From Actinomucor elegans (taxonomy: Eukaryota > Mucoromycota > Mucoromycetes > Mucorales > Mucoraceae): 64,000 nucleotides of DNA. Position numbers and translations under genes: made by a program. The stretch's first letter is position 1. Every line of letters begins with the position of its first letter. Shown piece after piece: positions 21,970 to 33,735 of this stretch. Under the pieces are notes generated by a model. That model did no database searches. It had not been told where the DNA came from and saw only the letters and a list, made by a program, of their open reading frames with translations. The stretch lies in assembly GCA_026027325.1 (NCBI GenBank), contig JAMSLZ010000023.1, positions 139,001 through 203,000 of the forward strand, in the 5' to 3' direction.

Positions 21970-24900
21970 CTCCCAGACCCAATTGATCCTGATCAGGTCA
22001 ACCCAAATGATAATCCATACGGAACGATTACTGAGCGAAAGCCTTTGCTTGATAAAATAAACAAGTTATTACAGGTCAATTCTTCTATTGATATGAAAAA
22101 TACATACTGCAATTTACCAGGTGCTATTATTCATCTCAAAACGAAGCCTGGAAGTGTTGCTTATAGAAAACAATACGCATTGCCTGAAGCCTATCGTTCT
22201 GCGGTCCTTGACCAAATAGAAACATGGTTACAGGAAGGTGTCATTGAAAGAGCTCCTTCTCATACATCGTGGAATAGTCCCATCCTTTGCGTCAAAAAGA
22301 AGGACTCATTCGGTAATTACACGTATGCTAAACCTAGAGTGGTTTGTGATGTTCGTCTAGTTAACCAATTGCTGATTGTAAATGATAGACAACAACTACC
22401 TCTCATCTCAGAAATACATCAACGTATTGGCTCTGCTCCAATCCACACTATATTGGACATTCATGCTTGCTTTACAAGTTTTAAAGTTGCTGATGAAGAT
22501 CGCGAGAAACTGTCCTTTACTTGTCCCTATACCAATCGGCAGATGCGCTTTATCAAAGCGTGCTATGGCATAAGTTTCGTTGGATCGGTCGTCCAACGCA
22601 ATCTGACAACACTCTTTGAAGATCTTCCTTACGTCAACGTGTATGTAGATGACATCGTTGTTTCTACATTTCCTCCGCTATCATATCATGCAGATTGCGT
22701 TGCTGAAGTGATCAAACGTCTTACTAGTGCTAATCTCGTACTGAACCCTGATAAGATCGTATTCGCTCAACAGAGCATGTGGTGAAATAGCCACATAATT
22801 GAAGTACAGACAGACTAGAGGCCTGTGCGCCCTAGCTGTAGCACATACATACTAAAGCATCATTGATTACCTTATACAGCGATACAGTCCTTAAACAGAG
22901 ATACGTCCTTCTTATAGTTCTTATATGAACACAAGTAAATAACCTTCAGTCACAATTCAACGAGTATAAATACAAGCTAGAAAAACTAGTTAGAAATGAT
23001 TGATCACATTTAAGTTGAATAAACTATAACCAAGTTATAATCGACTTACTACCTGCTTTTATTTTTAATTTTACCGCAGAGCATACACATATTGGGTTGG
23101 TCGTTGATAAAAGGTAAACTGATCCCTGATCCTCGCAAAGTAGCAAGCTTAGAAAGCTGGCCTAAAATGACTACTGGACGTCATATCCAACAGTTTCTCG
23201 GGTTTATGAACTTCTTCCGTTCATCCATTCCTTTCTTTGCTAAACTCGCTGCTGATTTAGATGACCTACGTAACGTAAAAGATATTACTAAAGTCTGGTC
23301 AAACAAACACGAACAAGCTTTTGCAGCTCTTAAATACGCTCTGGCCAATGCTCCTGTTATCTCGCCTCCAGTTATCGGTCAACGATTTCATGTTGCAACA
23401 GATGCAAGTGTGTCTGGTATTGGTGCTATGCTGTATCAAATTATCGATAATGAAGTTAAGTTTGTTGCCTTGGCTTCTCGAAAGCTTAGTGTTTCCGAAC
23501 GCAACTATAGCACTACCAAACGTGAATTGTTAGCTGTCGTTTATGCATTTGCGAAATTCCACAAGTGGCTGTATCTTATTCCCTTTACGTTGCATACTGA
23601 TCATAAAAGTCTCATTTACTTGCAGACTCAAGAAGTACCTAATGCTTTAATGGCTGGTTGGTATGAGGGTATTTTTGGCTATACGTTCAATACAGTTCAC
23701 CTGCCTGGATTCAAAAATCTTATTCCTGACGCTCTCTCACGCCTTTATACGGACGAGGATCAACCGATTAATGTTCTGGAGGGGGGTAGTTGTCTCGATA
23801 TAGTCGCGCTTGGTGATGTTGGTAGCATTTCAAACAAAAAGAAAAGCTTGAAAGATAGTGAAAAGGGATCTATGGCTAAAAGCAAAAAGCAATTTGCTCA
23901 ACAGTCACGCCCTAGTATTTATAAAAATAATACTTCTCTCTTAGCTTCTTCTTCAACAGTACCAATATTACTTACTGATCAGAGTAATGATACTTGCGCT
24001 ACTATATCTCCACAACAAACTTCTAATGACGATGAAGACCTGATTCTTCGAACATTAAAGTTTGCTGATTATATTACACCACCTAAAAATGAACGTGATA
24101 ATCTCGTATTTAAAGCACACCTTTTAGGACATTATGGTTTACAAAGCATCGAGAACCAATTACACCATGATGGTATTCACTGGACAAACATGCGAAAAGA
24201 TATTCAACGAATCTTGGGCGAATGTACTGAATGCAATAGGTTCAACATATCCAAAGTTGGTTATCACCCACCAAAATCTGTATTGCCTGATCAACCACTT
24301 GATCATTGGTGTATGGATTTAGGTACTTTTGATGTCACCTCTTCTCGCGGCAATAACTTTATGTTAGTCATGGTAGACTATTATTCAAGGTTTACTGTTC
24401 TTAGAGCACTACCTGATAAACATAGTACGACTATCGCTGCCGAACTTTTATCTATATTCTCGTTATTTGGCTTTCCAAAGATCTTGAATTCGGATAATGG
24501 TGCAGAGTTCACAGCTGATATTGTAGCAAAAATGATTGAGATGAGTGGCATTGATCGAAGACTTTCATTACCATACTCTCCTACGGGTAACTCGGTAAAC
24601 GAAGCATATGTCGGTTTGGCAAAACGTACAATTGTTAAGGAATTACGCGGTAAAGGCGCCGACTGGGATTATTATTTGAATTATTGTCAATACGCTATGA
24701 ATTGTAAATACGCACGGTTACATAAGTCTCGTCCTTATACAGTGTTATTCAATAGACAACCAAATGGCTTTGAAGACTACTCAAATACTAAACCTGTATT
24801 GCAACTAGAAGAAACTGACACGAAAATGATTGATGAAAAATTCAAATTTGTCAATGAAGTCGTTATACCAGCATTGTCTAAACGCATAAGAGATACGCAA

Positions 24901-25440
24901 GAACGTGATCACGACAGATTCGTAAAAACGCATAGGATTGTAACTAAGCAGTTCCCTGTTGGAAGTAAAGTTATGATTAAGAATGTAACACGATTAAGCA
25001 AATTAGATGCGCGTAATCTCGGTCCATTTTATATACATGGAATCACAAAGAACGGTAGCTATATCTTGAAAGATAAAGCGGGTACTCTCTTATCTAGAGA
25101 TGTACCTACATCGCATATTATATTCATCTCCTCAGATAATATATCTACTGAAGAATATCAAAAGCTTAAAGAAGATCACTTTGAAATACAAGCAGTCATT
25201 GATCATTCTGGTTCACCTGGTAATTATTTATACAGAGTCAAATGGAAAGGATATCCAAACGATGAAGATGATACATGGGAACCTCCATCACACTTCGATT
25301 CAAAGAAACCAATTGAAATATATTGGGGACGTCGCAATGCTGATCATAAGCAATCCTCTTCCAAGAAACGTAAGGCTCCTATGACAGTCAATACACGTAA
25401 GATAGCTACTCGGAACAAACGCAGTAGAAACCAACAATAG
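21970..25440 (+). pseudogene. Ty3/gypsy pol (RT, RNase H, integrase, chromodomain), split by a solo LTR
   Basis: The frame is the same as gag and stays open directly after the gag TGA; no ATG opens it, so in the intact element pol would be made by stop-codon readthrough. The RT has YVDD near 22650. RNase H shows FHVATDASVSGIGAMLYQ, KRELLAVVYAF and LHTDHKSL. The integrase has a zinc-binding region (CTECNRF), then D in WCMDLGTF, D in LNSDNGAEF and E in SVNEAYVG. A chromodomain closes the protein (YRVKWKGYPNDEDDTWEPP, about 25230-25290). A 301-bp solo LTR plus a 5-bp duplication (22778-23083) interrupts the RT; the frame resumes in phase at 23084. That insertion introduces a stop at 22783-22785, so this copy cannot make full Pol. 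Confidence 0.95.
22778..23078 (+). repeat. Solo LTR, family A, inside the gypsy pol gene
   Basis: The copy runs from TGTGGTGAAATAGCC to TTTTACCGCA with a perfect duplication GAGCA (22773-22777 and 23079-23083). It is younger than the gypsy element, whose own LTRs are still identical, so family A was active very recently. Confidence 0.96.
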
Positions 25441-25669
25441 ATCATAGACTTTTTATACAGTCTTGTTTGTTATTCTTCTTTTCCTTCACTTTTATCCTAC
25501 GGGTTTTTTACATAAGGTTTTTATCGAGGAATAACTACGATCAGTTCATTACAAGGCGAAAGGACACGCACCGAAGTATGTAACTTCCTATTAACTTATG
25601 CACATTATAGACTACACCTAGTAACAATGCAAACACTCTTAGTATAAGCAACTGTCTAGAAGGGGGCAA

Positions 25670-26033
25670 TGTTGTAAACATGACTTGTTCAGTGTCCGTC
25701 ACCAATCAGGTCAATGTTCGACAATGCTTATACTCAGCTTGTGCTTTGACAGCTTTGTAACGTCGGTTAAGAGATATATATGGAAATCAATGCTTAGTGC
25801 AACTAACCTTCATAAACTATCTATCACCGAATATAAAGTCGTACTAGAATGGATTACTATAAATCCTTGTTAACTCCATGAGCGCAGTCTTTGACTAACT
25901 CAATCGTCTATAATATCAAGTTAAATCCGAACTTCAATTTTGTATAAATAGCTCATCATTTTAATGCTTTAATAAATCAATTCGTTTTATCAGTCTGGTT
26001 ATTTTTACAGTCTTTATTATATTCGATATAACA
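25670..26033 (+). repeat. 3' LTR of the Ty3/gypsy element
   Basis: It is 364 bases long, identical by eye to the 5' LTR, preceded by a purine-rich tract and followed by the GGAGG target duplication. Confidence 0.96.
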
Positions 26034-26387
26034 GGAGGAACTGTCGACATTGCGTCGACCAGGAGCAACGAGCACCTTCTTAGAGGCACCACGAACAACA
26101 ATTGTTGTCCAGGACACGGCAGAATTTTCGGTCATGTACCAGAATTATCAAAATTGAGGAGATTGAGCAAAAAAGTTTTTGAAATGTCGAAATTGGCGAA
26201 TTGAGATGTCAAGATCGAGCGAAATGTAGAAGATGTTGGAGATTTGCAAAAATAATTATACCACCAGAAGCGCAGCAACGAGTAGAAGACGAATACGAAA
26301 CAAGCGGAGATGGATGGATTGAATTGAGCGAGATATCGACAAAAAACCAGACGGATGCAAAATTTTTTGTAAAAAGTGATCTTTAAG
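26034..26387 (-). mobile_element. LINE fragment: ORF1 start and 5' untranslated end
   Basis: This is the continuation of the ORF1 fragment left of the gypsy element. The ORF1 start codon is at 26135-26133 (protein start MTENSAVSW, read on the minus strand). The 5' untranslated region runs to about 26387, where an 18-base A tract begins. It has private variants (ATTTGCAAA and GAGTAGAAGACG) shared only with the inverted copy at 26408-26626. Confidence 0.88.
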
Positions 26388-26407
26388 CCAAAAAAAAAAA
26401 AAAAAAA

Positions 26408-26626
26408 GGCTCTTTCGCTTAAAGATCACTTTTTACAAAAAATTTTGCATCCGTCTGGTTTTTTGTCGATATCTCGCTCAATTCAATCCATCCATCTCCG
26501 CTTGTTTCGTATTCGTCTTCTACTCGTTGCTGCGCTTCTGGTGGTATAATTATTTTTGCAAATCTCCAACATCTTCTACATTTCGCTCGATCTTGACATC
26601 TCAATTCGCCAATTTCGACATTTCAA
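26408..26626 (+). mobile_element. Inverted copy of a LINE 5' end
   Basis: It starts GGCTCTTTCGCTTAAAGATC, the LINE 5' terminus, and repeats 26180-26387 in opposite orientation with the same private variants. It ends in an A tract before ORF1 would begin. The two arms are separated only by about 20 bases, mostly A, making a large hairpin-forming inverted repeat. Confidence 0.9.
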
Positions 26627-26660
26627 AAAAAAAAATTTTAATAGCCAAAACGACTGCTAC

Positions 26661-27024
26661 ATGAGAACACAGATTATCATCAGAATATTTTTATGTGGTA
26701 TTGTTTTATCAGTAATTACCCTTGTTACTCATACAAAAAAAAAAAAAAATTACCCTTGTTACTGGCTACCGACCAAAGGAATGGATCGCTACTGATACAG
26801 CTAAAATGTGCCTTATTGTGCTAGGTGGCTGGGCTGCAATGTGTCATGCATCGCCTACAGGATTGTCGTCACAATGTTTGGTGAAAATAGGATCTGTTGG
26901 TGGTGCAACGTGTCTAGTTTTAGGACGCGTTGAAAATTATGTAGATTCTTTAATTTATAACTATGTTAATAGCAAAACAGAGTGTAGATGTGAACAGAAA
27001 AATGGTGAATGCCATGTTGTTTGA
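26661..27024 (+). pseudogene. Small secreted cysteine-rich protein gene, broken by a LINE tail
   Basis: The frame opens at 26661 with a hydrophobic signal-peptide-like start (about 23 residues). It is thrown out of frame by a 34-base addition (19-base LINE tail plus a 15-base duplication) at 26730-26763, and the rest reads to a TGA at 27022-27024 in another frame. Without the addition the product would be roughly 108 residues with several cysteines, four of them in the second half and a C-x-C near the end. I do not recognise the family. The size, signal peptide and cysteines fit fungal small secreted proteins. No other copy is present in the window, so it may be a host gene remnant. Confidence 0.6.
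26730..26748 (+). mobile_element. LINE-tail micro-insertion in a small gene
   Basis: The insert is CATAC plus an A run. It is flanked by a perfect 15-bp repeat ATTACCCTTGTTACT (26715-26729 and 26749-26763). CATACAAAA matches the 3' terminus of the LINE-2 type (42234-42252, minus strand). Confidence 0.82.
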
Positions 27025-27033
27025 AATGATTTG

Positions 27034-27302
27034 TTTTTTTTTGTATTAAATGTAATTTATTAATCTTAAAGTGGTTTTACAAAGCTTAATTACAAAGTAC
27101 TTTTTTTTTGTATTAAATTAATTACAAAGTACTAATCTAATGTTGTAATACAAAAAAAAAAACTAATCTAATGTTGTGCTTTTTTTTTTGTATGAAATGT
27201 AATTTATTGATCTTAATAAATATCAATACAAAGCTAAATTACAATGGACTAATCTAATGTTGTGCTAGTAGACTCATCAGGAGTTCTACTATCTAAGAAA
27301 GT
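27034..27302 (-). mobile_element. Nested LINE 3' tails
   Basis: A LINE 3' end (T tract, TTGTATTAAATG...) at 27034-27100 is interrupted twice by tail-only insertions. The first is 17 bases (27101-27117) between copies of TTAATTACAAAGTAC (27086-27100 and 27118-27132). The second is 16 bases in the other orientation (27146-27161) between copies of ACTAATCTAATGTTG (27131-27145 and 27162-27176). A longer, slightly different LINE 3' end follows (27181-27302) and is cut by CACTA-2. Confidence 0.85.
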
Positions 27303-27390
27303 CACTATGGCGAAAAACTTAGGGTAAAATACACTAAGATTGGTGTAAAATACACCAATTTTTACTAATAGTTACTTGGTGGATTTAATG

Positions 27391-27896
27391 TGTTGTATTC
27401 CACCTACTATTTTGCATCGACATAATAGTAAGGAATCAACTGTTCATTTATGTCATACACGGACTCTATCTGATAACCCAATCAGATTAACGAGGCCTGC
27501 ATAAATACAAGCGATGTGTCAATCCTTAGAACTATTAGCCAATAATCCTTACAAGAAACACGCGGCATCATACTATCGAGTAGTATCGAGTGTATCTCAA
27601 GATAAGACCTGAATATCGAATAACGCGTGGGTTATACAATTACAACAATGCGTGGTTGAAAGGCTTATTTTAGTGGCTGCTGGGATTGGACTCCGTTGTA
27701 CGGCCATGCGTGCTGATAGATATTGAATGCTACACTATTAAGCTCTGATGAAATGTATATAAAGAAGACTTGATTTTGAATTGTGAATAAACATTAGAAT
27801 AACTTTTACTATCAGGATAGCTGATTCCATTTACTGTCTATTCTTTTATTATTGTATTTTAAATTATATCCTTCGTCTTTAGCACCGGATATAACA
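27391..27896 (+). repeat. Solo LTR, family B, inside CACTA-2
   Basis: It runs from TGTTGTATTCCACC to GGATATAACA with a perfect duplication TAATG (27386-27390 and 27897-27901). It differs only slightly from the copy at 13791-14293, for example by a short TTT insertion near 27668. Confidence 0.95.
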
Positions 27897-29077
27897 TAAT
27901 GCAGTAAAAAAATTTCGAACAACCAAGTTGGTTGGTGTAAAATACCTTAATCTCGGTGTATTAACAACTAAGCAAGTTGGTGTAAAATACCCTACCCTTG
28001 TCAGTTTTACATTTCCAATACCATTACTAATTCATTTATATGAAATAATTATATATTTTGATAATATTATATACCATCGATTTTATTTTATTTTTTACTT
28101 TCATTTAATTATATTAACTAATAGTATGAAATACACAATATAAAAGCTATATGTATTCATGACATACTTGTAGTATAATATATACTATAAATGTATATCT
28201 ATCTAGCTATCAACTTACCGTTATTATCAGCTGTTTACCCTCCACAATAGTCGCTATATGTATCGAGAAGCGGAAGACAATATGATAAAAGTAACTAAAC
28301 GACGAATATATGAGTCATTATCGTGCACATCAAATAATAAACTATTAGTAAACTAACCTTCCACAAAACATATCCATCCATTGATCAAAAATATATAGCT
28401 ATTTTTTTCTTTAATAAAAGAAAACCATTAGATTATCAAAACCTTTGATATGTTCATTTGTGACATAATATTACATACCTGTTGTCAAATTCGCTCAAGT
28501 TTTTGGGTTATAGTAGCCGACATTTGTAGTTTACATGACAATAGCAATTAAACACAAAATGCAATGAGATGTCAGTTCTATACATAAAAAGAAAGCAACA
28601 ATGAGTAATTCAGCGATTAATGAATTAGAATAAAAAACATACCAAAACCAAGTAAACACAGTTCCTATCGAAGAAGAAAGCAAGTTAGAAAGCTATAATA
28701 ATCAGCATTCTTAAACATACAAGCATTATCTTGAGTAGATATATCAAAAGAAGATAGGAATATTGAGTCTAGGAAGCCATGGGTACAAAAAGAAAAGTTC
28801 TTCAAAAGACAGAATGAAGAAAAACTAGTACTGAAAAAAAAAGAGAAGAAAAAGTTTGTCATTAGAAACGGTTCAAGTTTTATAGAATATTAGATTTGAA
28901 AAGTAGGGAGCCATTGAACCTACACATCGTAAAAAGTGGTTTATACTGGAAAAACGAAACAAGATAACAGGGTGATGCCGCTTCCAATGTTCTATAGAAA
29001 TAATGAGTACTTTTGTTTAAGACAAGAAAGAAAAATGGAAAAAAAAACTTTTTTTTTTATTCTCAATTAAAAAGGAT
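27897..29077. other. CACTA-2 left interior, no gene
   Basis: GGTGTAAAATAC motifs recur near 27934 and 27980 as subterminal repeats. The rest is AT-rich and holds only the 3' untranslated region of the accessory gene. No credible frame is seen. Confidence 0.65.
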
Positions 29078-30254
29078 TTAGGATAAACTTTTATTATTTT
29101 TTCTTAAGTTGGGTTTGCCTTTCATTTTATGCGAAACTCGAGAAGATTCAGTTTCTTTGCCATCGTGCTCTTCTTCACTATCAACTACAATTGTACGCTT
29201 TCTTCCTTTTCTATGATGAGAAGAACAACTTGACACCAAAGTAGAAGCAGAATAGCTTGAATTAATACCAGACGCAACAGCAACAGGAGATCCTTGTTGT
29301 ACTTGGAGCGCAGAAGCAAGCCATTGCTGAGCTACAACTAAAGGTTGATCCACCACGCTATTTATATTAAGAATATATGTGAATAAAAAAATTCGTTGAA
29401 CTATACATATTGCGCTTGTTCTATACCTGAACTCTGAATCAATAATTAAGTCATCGTTGTCAACAGAGACATTGGTTAATTGACCCTCATCTTGATCATT
29501 TTGCATGCTCTGATGCAAAGAAGGGCCAGCACTTGATCTGGAAGCCAAACTAGAAGTGGTAGAGCTAGATTTCAACCTTTTGTTCTTAAGCACTTCACTA
29601 ATCAAGAGTTTTGCACCCCACATCTCTTCGCATAAATGCAAATCGATCTTGTTCTCATCCAACGCTTTCTTTTCCAAAATGAGACAATAGCGTTCTTGAA
29701 TGCTGGTGTCAGTTTTACTAATGTCCTTGAATGACATACCATCAACGTATTCACCAGTTTTTTTCAAGTTCTTGACCATCGATTGCACGACATCTCTTGC
29801 TGTCATACGCAACTGGTTATAGAGGTCATTGACTTCCTCATCACCTACAGTTGCGTTCCGCTTTCGCTCTTCAAGCAACTTCACAAGAGACTTGAGCCTT
29901 TTAGCAGGGTGTGGCGTGGTATTAGACTTGCTAGGAATAAAGTCCCTTTTGGCTTCCTCAGGCACCCTTTTAATAAACCTTCTGCTTCTCAGGTTAGGAT
30001 TTGCAACGTTGGCAACAGCTTCGTTTCTCGCTATATATAAACGTTAATAACATTATTTAATTAAGTTATTCAAAAATCAATGTACCTTGATTGAGAGCTT
30101 TCTCCATTTCTTCACTTGAAGACAGTGCTACTCTTTCACTTGGAAAGACAGGAGCCAAGATATGGATCAATTCTTGAAGCATTTGGCGAGTACTGGATAT
30201 GTCCTGTTGCATCTTAGCGAGAGCTTGCATAATATTATCATTGTTATTAGACAT
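29078..30254 (-). CDS. CACTA-2 accessory protein, three exons
   Basis: Exons are 30254-30086, 30030-29427 and 29357-29078 with GT-AG introns at the same positions and phases as in CACTA-1; the sum (1053 nt) stays in frame for about 350 aa. The conserved blocks are NDLYNQLRMTARDVVQSMVK, DTSIQERYCLILEKKALDEN and LHLCEEMWGAKLLI. The C-terminal third is Ser-rich, then basic, and poorly conserved. The gene is open even though its partner transposase is broken, which suggests either recent decay of the partner or use in trans. Function unknown. Confidence 0.8.
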
Positions 30255-30789
30255 TGTTGAAGTAAAGTAAAAATATAAAATAAAAAGGGAGCTGATAATA
30301 ATAATAAAAATACATACATCAAGAAATATTTATAGCCAACGCTTCATCTTCGTGACGTTTTGAATTCTTAGTTTAAGCAATAATAGATGCAATATTTACC
30401 CAACTACTTGGCAAGTTCTAGGTTAATAAGCAAGAACATCTATATGGAACATACTGTTTATGTACATATAACCAAACCAATCGATTGACAATATTGTATT
30501 CCTAGATTGTAACTGATTAATCTAACACCGCTTAAACTGTTCAAAAGTGCTTTGACAAGTTGTGTTTCGATGAGCCTGAATCTGTGACAAAGGCACATGA
30601 TCTCTCTAATTGACATTAACGGATTGTATCATGACCTTTCTAATATTTTGCCATCGAAAAGCTTTAATAGGTCCATTAACTCGAAGATATTGTATTGGTG
30701 CTCACCAATATTTAAATGTATATAAAAGGTTACTCGTGTAGTATGTTTGATATATACCTTTATTATTTTTAAACATACATAATCTCAAG
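30255..30789. promoter_or_regulatory. Divergent intergenic region of CACTA-2
   Basis: This 535-base gap lies between the start codons of the accessory gene and the transposase. Short copies of CAAAAGTGCTTTGA and CGAAAAGCTTTAA occur, but nothing matches the CACTA-1 direct repeat exactly. No other feature is seen. Confidence 0.45.
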
Positions 30790-33735
30790 ATGCCAGCCGT
30801 TAGAAACCAAAACAAGTACAAGTGTGATGGTTGTGTAAGAACATTCAAGACTGTCAAGCAAAGATGCAATCATTATCAGTACTATCGTAGCCATAAGAAC
30901 TCTGTCAATCAAGCACAGGAAGCAATCATTGGTAAAACAATAAATTTAAACTATACATTGCCTTGTTAATTCGTCCTATTTAGAACCTACCCCAATGCAT
31001 CAAGAAGAGGATGATGATACTCCTATTGTCCACAATGTCAAGTCTACTGATGAGAATGTATTCACTAACACTGAATTAAACAGCATTCAATTCAAAGATA
31101 TCTGTGATACATTCAGTATTTCTCGCGAGGCCCAAAGAGAACTTGTATATCTTATCCGCACTATAATCAAGAACAATGAACAAGACAGCAGAGCTCATCC
31201 AATGAGTAAGTATATAATTAGACGTGATATGAGTAAACAGCAGGCTGATCAAAGTTCCTTTTTATACGTACAGGCCATATTCCATCTACTATCATGTTTC
31301 CTGATACATTGGATCGCGTCATCAAAAAGAAAACCAGTACCAAATCCAAACTTCGACAAGTTTGCGTAAACGGTTGCATGCTCTTTGATGATGATGGTAA
31401 ACCTCGCCGCCATATGAAGATGCTGTCAGTTGGTGAGCAGGTTGCCAAAATGCTTGCAAATACCAAGACTAGAAATATGATGAGATATCGTCATAATTAT
31501 GAATCTATTGATGGTGTCTATAAAGATTATTTCGATGGTGCCGCCTACAAGGTGTTCTCACAAGGCCCCAACAGAATTTTTACTGGTGAAGATGATGTAG
31601 CCATGGCTCTGTTCGTTGATGGCTTCCGTACAAGCAAGGGCAATACAGGTGACAAGTTGACTATTGTTCACCTTTTGAACTTTAACATCCCTCCCGAGTA
31701 CCGCTATCAAGACGAGTATATGCTTCAGTTAGCTATTCTTCCTGGCCCAAACAATCCAAAATACATTGATACTTTCCTTCAACCTATTATTGACGAGTTT
31801 AATGATCTGTCCACCAAAGGATTACTTGTTCAAAATGATGGTATCAACATCTGTCACGCTCGTGTACATTTGGTGATGGCTACTGGTGATCTCCCTGCAG
31901 CTGCTGAATTGGCACACCATGATGGCCATATGGCTACCTTTGGTTGTCGAATTTGTCGCATCAAAACCCAGCGTCATGATCATCACACTTGCTACCTTAC
32001 CATTGAAGATGAGATACGAAGTACTGATGATTTTAAAAATCCAAATCCCATCACTGTAAGTACTATCTACAAAGAAAAAAATGTTATTGCTTTGATCAAC
32101 AGCTACTGAATACTTCTCCTTTTACCTTTTTTTTTAGCATTACAATATCAAGACTCCAACTCCATTTGCAAAATTATCTTCCTTTACGGGATCAACTTAT
32201 TTTGGTTTGGATGAGATGCATCTTATCGGTCAAGGTATTGCCAAACATGTGTTCGAGATGCTGACAGTTACAATGGGCAAGGAATATAATAAAGCTATCA
32301 ACACCAAATACAAGCCAACCGATGAAGAACTTGAACTTAAAGGTTTCACGTCTGACAAGCAGTGGCCATATACCTTTGAAATCCCCAAGGAATCGCTGGT
32401 GATTATTGGTAGACTTGTAGAAGCTTCAAGGATAACTGTGCCGACGACGTTTGCTTCTAAATGGGAAAATCCAATCATTAACAGTGGTGGAAAACGAGCA
32501 GTTGACTGGATTGATATTCTTCTATATATGGTCCCTACTTTGTTTGTCCCAGCACTGAAGCAAGAACGATCCAAAAAACCACTTTTGGCGTTAACAAAAG
32601 CTGCCGCGTTATCGTTGAAATGGGAGCTTCATCATGAAGACCTTGTGTTGATGGAAAGGTGAGTAAATTAATGTCTTGTTTTATATTAAAGATAACCTTA
32701 CTTACATGTCACCTCCAAAGTTACATCAGGCAATGGAACAACTTTTTGTTGAAAGAAATCGACGCAAAACGTATTCATCCTGGTATCTTAAAACCAGTAC
32801 AGCACTATATTTCACATATAGTATATATGGTCAAGCAACAAGGTGTTTTGAGAGCCTACTCGGCACGTTCCATGGAAGAAGTATTGGCAAGTACAAAAAG
32901 CTCATCAAGTCCAAAGTCAACGCTGGTGCCAATGCTGGTAATATCTTGGAGAGGCTAACAACTCGAAACCATATAAACAGCCAATCTTGGAGTGTTCACA
33001 ATGAACTTGACCTGTTAACTCCTTGCTCGTACGCCGAAAAGTCTTTCAAGAACAATCCTTCTGGAGAAGCTAACGATCCGCAACTTTGGGAACCTTTTCA
33101 AAATTGTTTGGTTATATCGTTGCCTGTTGGTGTAGACAGTCGTTTGTTTTCAAAAGCTTTGCTGAAGTATTATCGTCGTACTGAGCCTAATGGTGCAAGC
33201 ATTGTTGGAATTGCTTCATTAGATTCTTTATACATCGCTGGCCGAGCTTGGGCTTATAATAACGTCTATACTTCGACTCTCTACAAAGATCATATAAGCG
33301 AGCACCGTCGAGGAAATAACTATATTATGTTCACTGCTAGTTACGTGTAAGTAGAAGCAAATTCATTTTAACATTCATAAAGTGCTTTCACTAACCTTCC
33401 TTATTTACAGTCATGGAAACAGTATTCGTGATAACTGGTTTGTTGGTTCTATCGTTTTCTTTTTCGAACATGAATTCAATAACAGGGCTCAATACTTGGT
33501 GTTAGTTGATGTTGCAAGGAGAAATTCCACTTCTGACTATGATAAAACTATACCAGTTATTGAATTGAACAATAAAAACGTTCACGCGTATGCTGTTTGT
33601 CGCTTCGAGGATATCGTCGCTAGCGTTGGTCTTGTGCGCTGTAGCTCTAGCAATAATAGAAAGTACAAGGTTATTTCTCATCATATTTTCAAGCAAGAAC
33701 TTCATAGCAGTGCTGGCACTCTAAGTCGTTTGTAA
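30790..33735 (+). pseudogene. CACTA-2 Tnp2-like transposase, frameshifted and internally deleted
   Basis: Exons by homology are 30790-30931, 30984-31205, 31274-32055, 32138-32658, 32721-33346 and 33411-33735. The N-terminal zinc finger (CDGCVRTF) and the Tnp2 core (DGFRTSKGNTGDKL, ILPGPNNPKYIDTFLQP) are present. There are two lesions. A 60-base in-frame deletion in exon 3 removes the cysteine cluster found in CACTA-1 between the copies of a GATGATGATGG-like repeat. A one-base deletion in exon 5 near 32878 (after RSME) shifts the frame, and the proper protein continues in another frame to the end. The product is probably inactive. Confidence 0.87.

Larger units (their letters stand above)
19614..26033 (+). 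mobile_element. Ty3/gypsy chromovirus, full length but interrupted
   Basis: Two 364-bp LTRs (19614-19977 and 25670-26033) look identical by eye, so insertion was recent. The target duplication GGAGG is perfect (19609-19613 and 26034-26038) and lies inside a LINE ORF1 fragment. Gene order is gag, protease, reverse transcriptase, RNase H, integrase, chromodomain, which defines a chromovirus. A purine-rich tract (AGAAGGGGGCAA) precedes the 3' LTR. No tRNA-primed binding site is obvious after the 5' LTR. A solo LTR of family A interrupts pol. Another LTR of this element is solo at 39043-39406. Confidence 0.96.
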
